From NCBI RefSeq assembly GCF_001028705.1, contig NZ_CP011770.1, positions 1 through 64,000 of the forward strand: a stretch of DNA of 64,000 nucleotides. The letters are read 5' to 3'. This document shows positions 18,331-26,967 of the stretch, in pieces (the first letter of the stretch is position 1; every line of letters begins with the position of its first letter). Under the pieces are notes generated by a model that saw only the letters and a list, made by a program, of their open reading frames with translations, ran no database searches and had not been told where the DNA came from. The translations under genes were made by a program, and so were the position numbers. The DNA is from Croceicoccus naphthovorans (GTDB lineage Bacteria; Pseudomonadota; Alphaproteobacteria; Sphingomonadales; Sphingomonadaceae).

Positions 18331-18930
18331 GTCCCTCACGTCCTCGAGCCTACGTATAGGCGGCTTAAAAATGCATTGCTGGAAGGGCGCTTCCGGGCCG
18401 GTGCGAAGCTCGAGGCGATGCGACTGGCTGACGATTTCGGAGTAAGCATGACGCCGGTAAGAGACAGCCTGAACCAGCTTGTCGGCGAAGGGCTGGTCGA
18501 CCTCACGCCCGGCGAAGGATTTCGCGTACCGCTGCTTACCGAACAGGCCTTGCGCGACATCCTGCAAGTCAACGCGCTGCTTTTGGAGCACACTTCCGAC
18601 ACCGACCGCAAATCACTGGAAATCGACGAAGGATCCAACGTCACTCAGGGTGCTTATGCCGACCGATTGGCGCATGTCTTCAGAGACATCGCGGCAAACT
18701 CAGGCAATCGGTTTCGCGTACATTTGGTCGAACGCATTAGCGACAGACTCCACCCGATACGTGAACTCGAGCCGGAGATTTGGCCTGGGGCGTCGCATGC
18801 CCTTGAGCAAATTGAGCGAACAGCTCAGCAGGGGTTCGATGGCTCAACCCGGGCGGTACGCGCATATCATCAACACATCGAGGCTCTGGTACCCGCTTTG
18901 GTCGGACGTTTGAACCAGCAGACCGCCTAG
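18327..18930 (+). pseudogene. GntR-family transcriptional regulator, one frameshift
   Basis: ATG 18327 overlaps the phyH stop. The first ten residues (MSPSRPRAYV) hit a TAG at 18357. One missing base there (GTATAGG) separates them from RRLKNALLEGRFRAGAKLEA, then MRLADDFGVSMTPVRDSLNQ, the winged helix of GntR regulators. A C-terminal all-helical ligand domain of the FadR/FCD type runs to the stop at 18930. It is third in the luxI-phyH-gntR unit and may sense the phyH substrate or product. Confidence 0.72.
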
Positions 18931-18944
18931 CCCTCGCCAATGAG

Positions 18945-20169
18945 TTAGGTGGTCTCTCCACTCTCGGACAGAACCGTCGCGAGGTGATCATTCCAGGCAT
19001 CGAGTGCCTGGCGCTTCTCGTCCTTCCAATCGTGGCGCTGGTAGATGCCGGCGACTCCGGCACGAGATCCGCCGACGTGGTTGAGAACGGCTTCGGTGAC
19101 TTCAAACCGAACGCCAAGCCGCTTGAAAGTTCGTAGCGAGGGTTCGTCGTAGATCATGAAGGCGCCAGGCGTCGAGCGGCTCTTCGCGACGTTCCTCGAT
19201 CAGGCTGTCGAGCTTCACCTTCCCCTTGGCGTATCCCGTAAAGCCCGCCCCACTAGCTGTCGCAAAGACGCGGCCTTTGCGTGGCCACTTCTCGCCGGCG
19301 AGCCTCCCGGGTCGAGCTCGGCGATTGGCAAGATCGTTGAGCGGAATGGAGTTTGGTTCTCCGTTCTTGGTCCGAGATCCGGGCAGGGTCCACAATCTTT
19401 CGCTGCGACTGGAGCTCCTGCCATTGCATCCCGGAGACTTCTTCACGGCGCTGTCCGGTCACGATCAGAAGTCTGACAATTGGACCAAAGCATCGATGAC
19501 ATTCCGGTGCCGCGTCCCAGATATGGCGGAGTTCCGCCATCCTTGAGCCAGCGCTCTCGTGGCTTGACCGGAGGCGGCGTTTCCATGCCCTCCATCGGAC
19601 TGCGATCGATATCTCCGCGACTCACGGCCCAGCGAAACAGGCGCGCGCATAACGGCAAAGACATTTCGCCGGTTTGCCACCTGCTTGGCGGCATCTGATC
19701 GGAGAACCGATACGACGTCGATCTTCGTAATCGCTGGCAGCGCCTTCATTCCGGAATGTGGGCTTGAGGTAGAGGCGAATGGATCGTTCCACGAGGCGAC
19801 CGCCATCCCTCGCGTTTGCAGGAGCGGGTGAAGAGGTCAGCGTAATTCGAGAAGGCGAGGTCGACAGCTTCCCGTCGGCGCTGCTTTTCCGCATCAACCG
19901 GATCAATGCCCTGCGCAACAATCACCAACAATCGCTCCAGCCTCCAAGCGTGCAGTAGTCGGTGTCCAGGGCGATCCATGTGATCCGATCGTGAAACGAC
20001 GGGTCTTCGCTTCTCGTCCGCCCATTCGGAACTGGATTATGTAACTGATTGATCCAGCAGCTGTAATCTTGACGCCAAAGCCCTTAAGATCGGTGTCCCA
20101 AAGATAGTTTTCCTTTGGTCCAACCGGGAGCGAATCGACCGTGCGCTTGCTGATTTTTCCTGTTGCCAT
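18945..20169 (-). pseudogene. P4-type tyrosine integrase (DUF4102 arm domain), multiply frameshifted
   Basis: The N-terminus at 20169 (MATGKISKRTVDSLPVGPKE, then WDTDLKGFGVKIT) is the arm-binding domain of P4-like integrases. Core pieces follow: SLPLCARLFRWAVSRGDIDR-type core-binding helix, the first catalytic Arg in VTGQRREEVSGMQW, LHDLRRTLATNF (HxxR) and the C-terminal end with nucleophile Tyr in VAGIYQRHDW. About six one-base shifts break it. It marks the right end of the island and its 5' end faces trmB, so attachment should lie between about 20170 and the trmB 3' end. Confidence 0.8.
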
Positions 20170-20296
20170 GCGATACCTCGTGGCCTTTTTCTGGCAATCA
20201 CCGGGTAATCACGCAAGCGGAAAAAGGGGCGAATTGGAGGCAATCCTGGCGTAGATGTTTTTGGCTAAGTCGTTGTTTTTACAACATCAGCGTAGT
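20170..20296. other. Integrase upstream region, probable right attachment area
   Basis: This lies between the integrase start and the trmB stop (20297-20299), the position where P4-type integrases keep their attachment site. It holds AT-rich stretches and short T runs (20255-20285). No tRNA 3' end is visible. The left repeat is outside the window, so the att core cannot be read. Confidence 0.4.
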
Positions 20297-20995
20297 CTAG
20301 CGTCGCCTGAATCGAAAGTACCAGACCTCATGCCCCAGGCGCCGCGCCTTCGCCTCGTACCGGGTTTCGGGCCAGCCGCCGGGGCGGGACAGAAAGTCGG
20401 CGGGTTTTTCGCACAGCCATTCGAACGTATCGGCGTGGCGCTGCATCACCATCAGCGCGTGTTCGACATAGACCGGGTGGTCGGTGCCGAAGCGGAATTC
20501 GCCGCCCGTCTTCAGCTTCGCCGCGATGATCTCGACCGGGCCGTCGTTCATCATCCGCCGCTTGGCATGGCGCGCCTTGGGCCACGGGTCGGGATGGAGC
20601 AGATAGACAAAGCTGAGCGCCCCGTCGGGAATGCGGGACAGCACCTCCAGCGCGTCGCCATGATGGATACGCACATTGGCCAGCGTGCCTTCGCGCACAT
20701 GGGTCAGCGCCTGCGCCACAACCGTTGACGAAGGGTTCGGCCCCGATGAAGCCGTGATCGGGCAGCAGGTCGGCGCGAAACGCCATATGCTCGCCCCCGC
20801 CAAAGCCGATCTCGAAATGAAGCGGTTTGTCGTATCCGAACAACCGCTCCGCCGTGATCGGGCCTTCGGTGGCACCGCGATCTGCGGCAAGAGATTGTCG
20901 ACCAGCTCCTGCTGCCCGGCGCGCAGGGCCTTACCCTTGGCGCGGCCATAGAGCCGGTTGAGCGTAGTCGGATCGCCTTCCTTGTGTGCCGTCAT
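20297..20995 (-). pseudogene. trmB: tRNA (guanine-N7-)-methyltransferase, two compensating frameshifts
   Basis: Makes m7G46 in tRNA. Ends are in one frame (start TLNRLYGRAKGKALRAGQQE; later VRIHHGDALEVL, PDPWPKARHAKRRM and the stop after FRFRRR). The SAM-binding middle (LHFEIGFGGGEHMAFRADLL, then GFIGAEPFVNG) is in the neighbouring frame. A lost G near 20866 (CCGAAGG for CCGGAAGG) and an extra T near 20721 (AACGGTTGTG for AACGGTGTG) explain both switches. Because this is a conserved housekeeping gene outside the island, sequencing error is a likely explanation. Once corrected, the protein is full length (about 232 residues). Confidence 0.8.
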
Positions 20996-21081
20996 GGGAG
21001 CGGGCGGATAACGCCAGAAGGGCGGTTAGTCGAGTGGCGGCAACCCATTTCGCAAGGTCGCCCAAGGGAAACCCAGTGCGG

Positions 21082-21458
21082 CTATTCTTCGATAGCTTTC
21101 AGCATGGCCAGAACCTCATCGAAACTCTGCTGCACGTTCACCTGCGAATTGCCGCCGAAATGCAGGATTGCGCCGTGATCGCCCGTGCTCACATAGAGGA
21201 TCCGCGAAATCTGGCAGGCAACCTGCGAGCTGTCACCGCGTTGGAAAAGCACGAACCTTTGCACTGGCCCCGTGCGCCCCGGTGATGCCATGGCCTCAAC
21301 CGCGTCGGCACCATCAGTCACTGGATGCTGCCGACGATGGGCCGCCATCGCATCGTGAAGATTGGTGTAGGTGTACGGCCCGACCCGGTAATGCGTGACC
21401 TGGATCGCGGTAATGCCGTCAGGTAAGGGCGCGGAAGGGGACGCCGCCGATCGTTCAC
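21082..21458 (-). pseudogene. Conserved hypothetical small protein, frameshifted near its start
   Basis: A GTG at 21458 overlaps the upstream stop (GTGA). The first codons (VNDRRR) then shift frame near 21448 into SPSAPLPDGITAIQVTHYRV, GPYTYTNLHDAMAAHRRQ and a C-terminal beta-rich part (FVLFQRGDSSQVACQIS, ILHFGGNSQVNVQQSF, DEVLAMLKAIEE). High GC at third positions supports coding. It could be two short domains joined. No function is assigned. It forms a small operon with the next two genes upstream. Confidence 0.5.
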
Positions 21459-21643
21459 AGTGCGGACCTTTCGTCTTGCGGCCAGCCCGCTACCGACAAC
21501 GCGTTGGCGCGGCGCCATTCGGTGATGCGTTTGGCATAGTGACCGACCAGATCGAAATAGGTTTCGCGGTCATTGCACGACTGCGCATGCTGGGCATTCA
21601 ATTGGGCCAGCTGGTGATTATGAAGCAATTGATTGAGGTTCAT
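21455..21643 (-). CDS. Small conserved hypothetical protein (62 residues)
   Basis: ATG 21643 with AGGAAGGG ahead. The sequence MNLNQLLHNHQLAQLNAQHA, then Y.DLVGHYAKRITEWR, looks helical, with many Gln, Asn and His, and no membrane segment. It is coupled by GTGA to the following gene. I do not recognise a family. Confidence 0.55.
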   Translation of the reverse strand: MNLNQLLHNHQLAQLNAQHAQSCNDRETYFDLVGHYAKRITEWRRANALSVAGWPQDERSAL

Positions 21644-21687
21644 CGGAAAAGCCCTTCCTGTTGCGAGCCTGACGGGGAACAGTTCGC

Positions 21688-21936
21688 TCAACCGCGCTGG
21701 GCGCGCGCCTGCTGCTCTACGGTCTGGCTTTCGCTTTGACGGCGCAGGTTTATCGCGCGCTTGCGCCCGCCGATGGCGTCGCTCGTGTCATAGCTATAGC
21801 GCTCGTCGGTCTTCGGTTCTGCGTTGTCCTGCAAATCGGACCGGCGGAACGGAAGTACGTCGCCTCCTGAATCGGGAATGATCGTTCCCGATCCCTTGCT
21901 GCCGTTATACCATCTGATTTTGCCGAATTGGGACAC
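21688..21936 (-). CDS. Degenerate cold-shock-domain protein
   Basis: GTG 21936 after AAGGAA. The 82-residue product begins SQFGKIRWYNGSKGSGTIIP, then DSGGDVLPFRRSDLQD, which follows a CspA fold (GxVKWFNxxKGFGFI...DVFVHxSAI). The aromatic RNA-binding residues of RNP1 are replaced (KGSGTI for KGFGFI) and RNP2 is altered (VLPFRRSDL). The tail is Arg/Gln-rich. It probably keeps the OB fold with a changed or lost nucleic-acid surface. Upstream ATG candidates lengthen it without homology. Confidence 0.65.
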   Translation of the reverse strand: MSQFGKIRWYNGSKGSGTIIPDSGGDVLPFRRSDLQDNAEPKTDERYSYDTSDAIGGRKRAINLRRQSESQTVEQQARAQRG

Positions 21937-22306
21937 CGGGCATTCCTTCCGCGCGAAATGCAGCGCGCCGGGAATGGCCACGGCTGCGACTAATTGGCGA
22001 AAGAGAAGGAACGGCATGCGCCGGCACGCCCAGACCGTCGATTGCGACAGGTAGCTCGGTTAGAGATGGTGACGAAGCCCGCGAAATACAAGGCGACGAG
22101 CCCCCCCCATTGCAACTGTCCTACTCACCACCGCCCTGCCACCGTGCGTAGGTCATGCCAGCCCACCGCGCCCTTTCATCGAGCCAGCCGATCTATAGCG
22201 GCGCACTGATCGATCCGATTTTTCAAAGCTGTGTGTCAACTTTGTCAACTTCCAGATCGCGCGCCCGATTGCCCACCCGATTACAAAGCCGCGAATCACA
22301 CGCACG
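21937..22306. other. Intergenic stretch downstream of ctrA
   Basis: About 370 bases with no supported gene. Apparent plus-strand frames here run antisense into ctrA and are shadows. It should hold the promoter of the small-protein operon at its left side and the ctrA terminator at its right side. Confidence 0.4.
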
Positions 22307-22342
22307 AAAAAGGGCAGGCGCGCGGTGCGTGCGGGCCTGCCC
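22307..22342 (-). terminator. Rho-independent terminator of ctrA
   Basis: Read on minus: GGGCAGGC (22342-22335), a 15-base loop, GCCTGCCC (22319-22312), then TTTTT (22311-22307). Stem of 8 bp plus T-tract, 32 bases past the ctrA stop. Confidence 0.75.
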
Positions 22343-22373
22343 CTTGCTGTATCGGTTGAGAGGAAGGCGCGGT

Positions 22374-23069
22374 TTACGCGGCCTGCGCCTCCGCGCCCGG
22401 ATCGCGCAGCACATAGCCGCGGCCCCAGACGGTTTCGATGTAGTTGTCGCCGCCGCATGCAGTCGCCAGCTTCTTGCGCAGCTTGCAGATGAAGACGTCG
22501 ATAATCTTCAGCTCTGGCTCGTCCATCCCGTTATACAGGTGATTGAGGAACATTTCCTTGGTCAGCGTGGTGCCCTTGCGAAGGCTGAGCAGCTCCAGCA
22601 TCGCATATTCCTTGCCGGTCAGGTGCACGCGGGCGCCGTCGACTTCAACCGTCTTGGTGTCGAGGTTGACCGAAAGCTTGCCGGTGCGGATCACCGATTG
22701 CGAATGGCCCTTCGAACGGCGGACCACAGCGTGGATGCGGGCGACCAGTTCGTCCTTGTGGAACGGCTTGGTCACATAATCGTCCGCGCCAAAGCCGAAC
22801 GAGCGAACCTTGCTATCCATTTCGGAAATGCCCGAAAGGATCAGGACCGGCGTCTGCACCTTGGCGACGCGCAGCTTCTTCAACACGTCGTACCCGTGCA
22901 TGTCGGGCAGGTTCAGGTCGAGAAGGATGATGTCGTAATCGTACAGCTTGCCCAGATCGAGGCCTTCTTCGCCAAGATCGGTCTGGTACACGTTAAAGCC
23001 TTCGGTCGTGAGCATAAGCTCAATCGCCTTGGCCGTCGTCGGTTCGTCTTCGATCAAAAGGATACGCAT
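22374..23069 (-). CDS. ctrA: Cell-cycle response regulator CtrA
   Basis: 231-residue OmpR-type regulator. The receiver has ED at 8-9, phospho-acceptor Asp51 in [19 protein letters not shown] and the KPF loop ([20 protein letters not shown]). The winged-helix domain has [37 protein letters not shown] and [13 protein letters not shown], close to Caulobacter CtrA. It controls division, motility and, in many alphaproteobacteria, lysis or gene-transfer functions. The acidic/Ala tail ends EAQAA, close to the CtrA-type degradation signal. Several TTAA elements upstream suggest autoregulation. Confidence 0.95.
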   Translation of the reverse strand: MRILLIEDEPTTAKAIELMLTTEGFNVYQTDLGEEGLDLGKLYDYDIILLDLNLPDMHGYDVLKKLRVAKVQTPVLILSGISEMDSKVRSFGFGADDYVTKPFHKDELVARIHAVVRRSKGHSQSVIRTGKLSVNLDTKTVEVDGARVHLTGKEYAMLELLSLRKGTTLTKEMFLNHLYNGMDEPELKIIDVFICKLRKKLATACGGDNYIETVWGRGYVLRDPGAEAQAA

Positions 23070-23138
23070 TGTGATGCCCCCTGCTGTTTCCTGCGATCGG
23101 TTCCGCTGTGCTTCCCCCGGAACCCACGGTCAGAATCA

Positions 23139-23262
23139 TTAACCAAAACCAGATTCGTTTAGAAAGGTTAATAAACCCTCAAGACGTTAACGATTCCAAA
23201 TAGAGTCTTAATTGCAACACTTTGCTGCGGGGTTTGTGCAAGGGGCGCGGATGACAGGTTAA
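23139..23262. promoter_or_regulatory. ctrA: TTAA-rich region upstream of ctrA
   Basis: Five TTAA tetramers occur at 23139, 23168, 23187, 23208 and 23259, and the first continues as TTAACC. CtrA binds TTAA-N7-TTAA or TTAACCAT half-sites. None of these pairs has the exact N7 spacing, so only half-site binding is suggested. Confidence 0.35.
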
Positions 23263-23285
23263 GAAAATGTGCAACGCGATTCGGA

Positions 23286-24230
23286 TCAGCGGACGCCCAA
23301 GGCGCCCGCGGCTTCCTGCAACCGCCGGGTTGTCGCGGCATCGCCGCGAAAGGCGGCCAGACCGTCGGCCAGCGCAGCCCTTGCCGCCGCCTGATCGCCC
23401 AGCTGGACATGGCTGCGCATCAGCATGATCCAGCCGTCGGCGTTGCGGGGGTTTGCCTCCAGCCGCGCGGCCAGACCGTCGACCATGCCGCGGATCATGT
23501 CCTGTTGCTCAGACGCAGAGAGCGAGGAGGCCGCCTGCATCTGGTCGCGCGTGGGGCCGGGGATGCCGCCGGTGGCCACGGCGGGCCCATCGGTGGTGAC
23601 GCCGCCGGTGGCGGGGGCGAACCGGGCGCTGGCAAGGCGGTCGGCCACGTCGATGTCGTTGGCCCTGGCAACGTCGGCGATCACCTGCCGCACGTCGCCC
23701 GCCCACGGGGCATCGGCGGGCGTGTCGGCCAGAAGGGCGAACCATGCCTCGATCGCTTCGGCGTGCTTGCCTTCAAGGTCCAGCGCGACGGCGCGGAAGT
23801 ATCGGGCGCGGGGGTCGTCGGGATCGATGGAGAGCGCCTTGTCGAACGCGGTGCGGGCGTCTGCGGGCAGGCCTTCGCCATCCTTGCTGGCCAGCACCAG
23901 CGCCTCGCCCAGCATAGAGTGGTACTCGGCGTTGTCCGGCTCCAGCGTGGTGGCGCGCTTGAACGCGGTCGCGGCCTCGGCAAAACGGCCGGTCTGGAAG
24001 TACGACCAGCCCAGCATCTGCCAGCCCTGCGCATCGTCGGGGTTGTCGGCCAGCTTCGCCTCGAGCTGGGCGATCACCTCGCCGACCGGGGGTTGCCCGG
24101 CATCGGCGGCCTGTTCGGTCGCGGGCGCGCTGTCCTTGTTCATCACCGACCAGCCGACCGCCGCCCCGGCGAGAACCACCGCGCCCATCAACGTCAGTCG
24201 CGCGGCCCTGTTGCCCGATTGCTCTTTCAC
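23286..24230 (-). CDS. TPR-repeat membrane protein (CcmI/CycH-like)
   Basis: 314 residues. An N-terminal membrane anchor (LTLMGAVVLAGAAVGWSVM) is followed by a periplasmic region of tetratricopeptide repeats (DDAQGWQMLGWSYFQTGRFA; FKRATTLEPDNAEYHSMLGE; KALSIDPDDPRARYFRAVAL; and a final repeat WIMLMRSHVQLGDQAAAR). The arrangement matches the C-terminal module of CcmI/CycH, which presents apocytochrome c to the haem ligation system, but no ccm genes are adjacent. The neighbouring operon encodes a decahaem cytochrome. The role is inferred. Confidence 0.65.
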   Translation of the reverse strand: MKEQSGNRAARLTLMGAVVLAGAAVGWSVMNKDSAPATEQAADAGQPPVGEVIAQLEAKLADNPDDAQGWQMLGWSYFQTGRFAEAATAFKRATTLEPDNAEYHSMLGEALVLASKDGEGLPADARTAFDKALSIDPDDPRARYFRAVALDLEGKHAEAIEAWFALLADTPADAPWAGDVRQVIADVARANDIDVADRLASARFAPATGGVTTDGPAVATGGIPGPTRDQMQAASSLSASEQQDMIRGMVDGLAARLEANPRNADGWIMLMRSHVQLGDQAAARAALADGLAAFRGDAATTRRLQEAAGALGVR

Positions 24231-24384
24231 GCCAGCCCTTCCGCTAATCCCATGTCAGCATTTCCTTTACCGGCCCCGTTGCACAGGCAAAGGGCTGACG
24301 GGGATTTTTTCACGAGCCGCGCTTTATCTGAATGGAAACCGTCTGTAGGCTTTGCGCGGATCGGGCAATGGGGGACAATCAGGG

Positions 24385-26967
24385 GTGGCCGATACCTTTC
24401 GGGTAGCGATTGTGGGTTCCGGCCCTGCGGGAATGAGCGCGGCCAGCCGCGCGGCCGCGCTGGGCATGGATCACGTCCTGCTGGAAAAGACCGACCACCT
24501 GTCTGACACGATCTTCAAGTACCAGAAGGGCAAGCACGTGATGGCCACGCCGTCACAGCTGATCCTTCGCTCCGACCAAGAATTCGACGCGGGCAAGCGC
24601 GAGGACATCCTTGGCAAGTGGAACGCACGCACCGCCGAACTGGGCATCAACGTCAAGTACAATGCCGAGGTAAAAGCGATCCGCGGCACCGGCCCGGCCA
24701 TCCCCGGCAGTGTGCAGCAGATCGTGAAGCGCAATCGCGACGGCACCAAAGACGTCAAGGAAATCCAGCGCCATGAGGGCCCGTACGAAATCGAGCTGAC
24801 CAGTGGCGAAAAGGTCATGGCCGAAACCGTGATCGTCGCCATCGGCACGCAGGGCAACCCGAACCTTGTGCGCAGTCCCGGCGGCAACCTGCCGCATGTG
24901 ACCTATCAGCTGGACGATCCGACCGAGGTGCTGGACGAACACGTGATTGTCGTCGGCGTGGGCGACGCGGGGATCGAAAATGCGCGCGGCCTTGCCGAAG
25001 ATGCGGCGCAAGGCAACGTCGTCACCATCCTCAACCGCAAGCCAAAGAGCACGAACGTCCGCGAAAGTTTCGCCAACGCCAAGGAACCCAACGCCAAGGC
25101 GCTGGTCGAGGACGATGCCGAGGGCAAACTGACGATCCGGTACGAGACCGAGATCAAGGAAATCGAGCCCGAGTGGGCCACGCTGACCACCCGCGACGGT
25201 GAAGAACGCATCCGCTGCGACCGGATCATCGCCCGCATCGGATCGGCCCCACCGCGCGCTTTTGTCGAACAGTGCGGCATCGCCTTTACCAGCGAGGACC
25301 GGCTGGCGTTTCCGCAATTGTCGCCGGTATTCGAAACGACCGCGCCCGGTATCTTCGTAATTGGCGCTTTGGCGGGATACCCGCTGATCAAGCATTGCAT
25401 GAATCAGGGCTACGACGTCGTCGAGTTCATCAACGGCAATACCGAGCTTAAGCCCGCCGACGAGCCGTTGCTGGCCGAAAAGTTCGCCGGCCTGCCCGGC
25501 GGGCGCAGCGTGGACGACTGGCTTGAGTTCCTGCGCACCAACATCTCGATCCTGAAAGAGATGAGCCCGCTGCAAATGCGCGAGTTCATGCTCGACAGCG
25601 ATGTGCGCAGCTATTCGCCACGCGAAGTCGTGTTCGAGAAGAACGCGCCGGGATCGTCGCTCTTCGCGATTGCCGAGGGCAAGGTCCACGTGCAGGTCGA
25701 TGCGAACGATCCATCGAAGATCGTGCCCATCGATGCCGGCACCATCTTCGGCGAAGTCGGCCTGATTTCCGGTCGTCGACGCGGGGCCACCATCGTCGCG
25801 GCAGAGCCCACGATCTGCGTCGAGATCAGCCGCAATGCCGCGCTGAAACTGATGAGCCAGGTCCCGCCCGCCAAGCGGGAGATCGAGCGGATCAGCACAG
25901 AGCGGCAGTTGCTGCAGATGTTCGGTTCGGGCCTGATGCCCGCCGACATTGCCGAGGTTGTCGACACCGCCAAGATCCGCACGGTGCCCGCAGGCACCGC
26001 AATCATCACCGAGGGCGAAGAGGGCAAGAACATCTTCGTCATCCGCGTCGGATCGATGGTGGTGGAGAAAGAGGTCGGCGGAAAGCCGGTCTTCCTCTCC
26101 TACCTTCCCGCCGGTTCCTATGTCGGTGAAATGGCCCTGATCGACGGTGGTCAGCGCACCGCCACGGTACGCGCCGCGATCAAGAGCGAGGTGATCGAGA
26201 TCGACGGCGAGGCGTTCGAACGCGTCCTTTCCGCCAAGCCGCAGCTGATGGAGAAGGCCCGCGCCGAAATGGATGTGCGCCGCCGGACGAACGCGCTGAT
26301 CGAATCCAAGAAGGACAGCTTTTCCGGCGTCGTCGATCTCTATTCCGAACAGGCCAAGTTCCTTGTCGCGCAAGGGCTTGGCGAAGCGACCGACGTGCTG
26401 CTGATTGACGAAAAGCTCTGCGTCGGCTGCGACAACTGCGAAAAAGCGTGTGCCGATGCGCATGAAGGCTTGAGCCGCCTCGACCGTGAGGCGGGAAAGA
26501 GCTTCGCCAGCCTCCACGTCCCGACCTCGTGCCGCCACTGCGAGCATCCGCATTGCATGGCCGACTGCCCACCCAATGCGATCCATCGCGGGCCGGATGG
26601 CGAAGTGTTCATCGACGACACCTGCATCGGCTGCGGCAATTGCCAGCGCAACTGCCCCTATGGCGTGATCCGCATGGACAAGGTGCCGCCGAAGAAACCC
26701 TCGCTGCTGTCGTGGCTGTTCTTTGGCAAAGGCCCCGGCCCCGGCGAGCCGCCGACCAAGTGGTCGAAAAAGAACATGCCCTATAACGGCGACCAAGTGC
26801 ATGACGAGGCGCTGGACCGCAAGAAGGCGATCAAGTGCGACATGTGCGCCGGGATCGACGGCGGCCCCGCCTGCGTCCGCGCCTGCCCGACCGGCGCCGC
26901 AATCCGCGTCGCGCCCGACGAATTCCTGACCGTCGCCCGGCTTGATTCCGAGACGGAGGGGCTGTGA
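24385..26967 (+). CDS. Flavin oxidoreductase - tandem cyclic-nucleotide-binding - polyferredoxin fusion
   Basis: GTG 24385 (SD GGGGGA at 24370-24375) is preferred over an upstream TTG; 860 residues, cytosolic. Domains: (1) residues 1-330, thioredoxin-reductase-like FAD/NAD(P) fold with VAIVGSGPAGMSAA and second dinucleotide site VIVVGVGDAGIENA, no CxxC redox pair; (2) CNB domain about 392-500 (FGEVGLISGRRRGAT); (3) CNB domain about 508-635 with an intact phosphate-binding cassette (VGEMALIDGGQRTATV); (4) about 670-850, ferredoxin region with four Cys clusters (CVGCDNCEKAC; CRHCEHPHCMADCP; CIGCGNCQRNCP; CDMC...CVRACP). It should move electrons between NAD(P)H/flavin and four [4Fe-4S] clusters under control of cAMP or cGMP. 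Its stop overlaps the next ATG by one base. It heads a four-gene operon. Confidence 0.85.
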   Translation: MADTFRVAIVGSGPAGMSAASRAAALGMDHVLLEKTDHLSDTIFKYQKGKHVMATPSQLILRSDQEFDAGKREDILGKWNARTAELGINVKYNAEVKAIRGTGPAIPGSVQQIVKRNRDGTKDVKEIQRHEGPYEIELTSGEKVMAETVIVAIGTQGNPNLVRSPGGNLPHVTYQLDDPTEVLDEHVIVVGVGDAGIENARGLAEDAAQGNVVTILNRKPKSTNVRESFANAKEPNAKALVEDDAEGKLTIRYETEIKEIEPEWATLTTRDGEERIRCDRIIARIGSAPPRAFVEQCGIAFTSEDRLAFPQLSPVFETTAPGIFVIGALAGYPLIKHCMNQGYDVVEFINGNTELKPADEPLLAEKFAGLPGGRSVDDWLEFLRTNISILKEMSPLQMREFMLDSDVRSYSPREVVFEKNAPGSSLFAIAEGKVHVQVDANDPSKIVPIDAGTIFGEVGLISGRRRGATIVAAEPTICVEISRNAALKLMSQVPPAKREIERISTERQLLQMFGSGLMPADIAEVVDTAKIRTVPAGTAIITEGEEGKNIFVIRVGSMVVEKEVGGKPVFLSYLPAGSYVGEMALIDGGQRTATVRAAIKSEVIEIDGEAFERVLSAKPQLMEKARAEMDVRRRTNALIESKKDSFSGVVDLYSEQAKFLVAQGLGEATDVLLIDEKLCVGCDNCEKACADAHEGLSRLDREAGKSFASLHVPTSCRHCEHPHCMADCPPNAIHRGPDGEVFIDDTCIGCGNCQRNCPYGVIRMDKVPPKKPSLLSWLFFGKGPGPGEPPTKWSKKNMPYNGDQVHDEALDRKKAIKCDMCAGIDGGPACVRACPTGAAIRVAPDEFLTVARLDSETEGL

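Noticed and set aside
20170..20296. A tRNA gene as the integrase target
   Set aside because: No cloverleaf or 3' tRNA end could be found between the integrase and trmB; the site is more likely at the trmB 3' end or just outside it.
23139..23262. Canonical CtrA boxes (TTAA-N7-TTAA) upstream of ctrA
   Set aside because: Five TTAA tetramers are present but none are spaced by seven bases, so only half-sites were recorded at low confidence.
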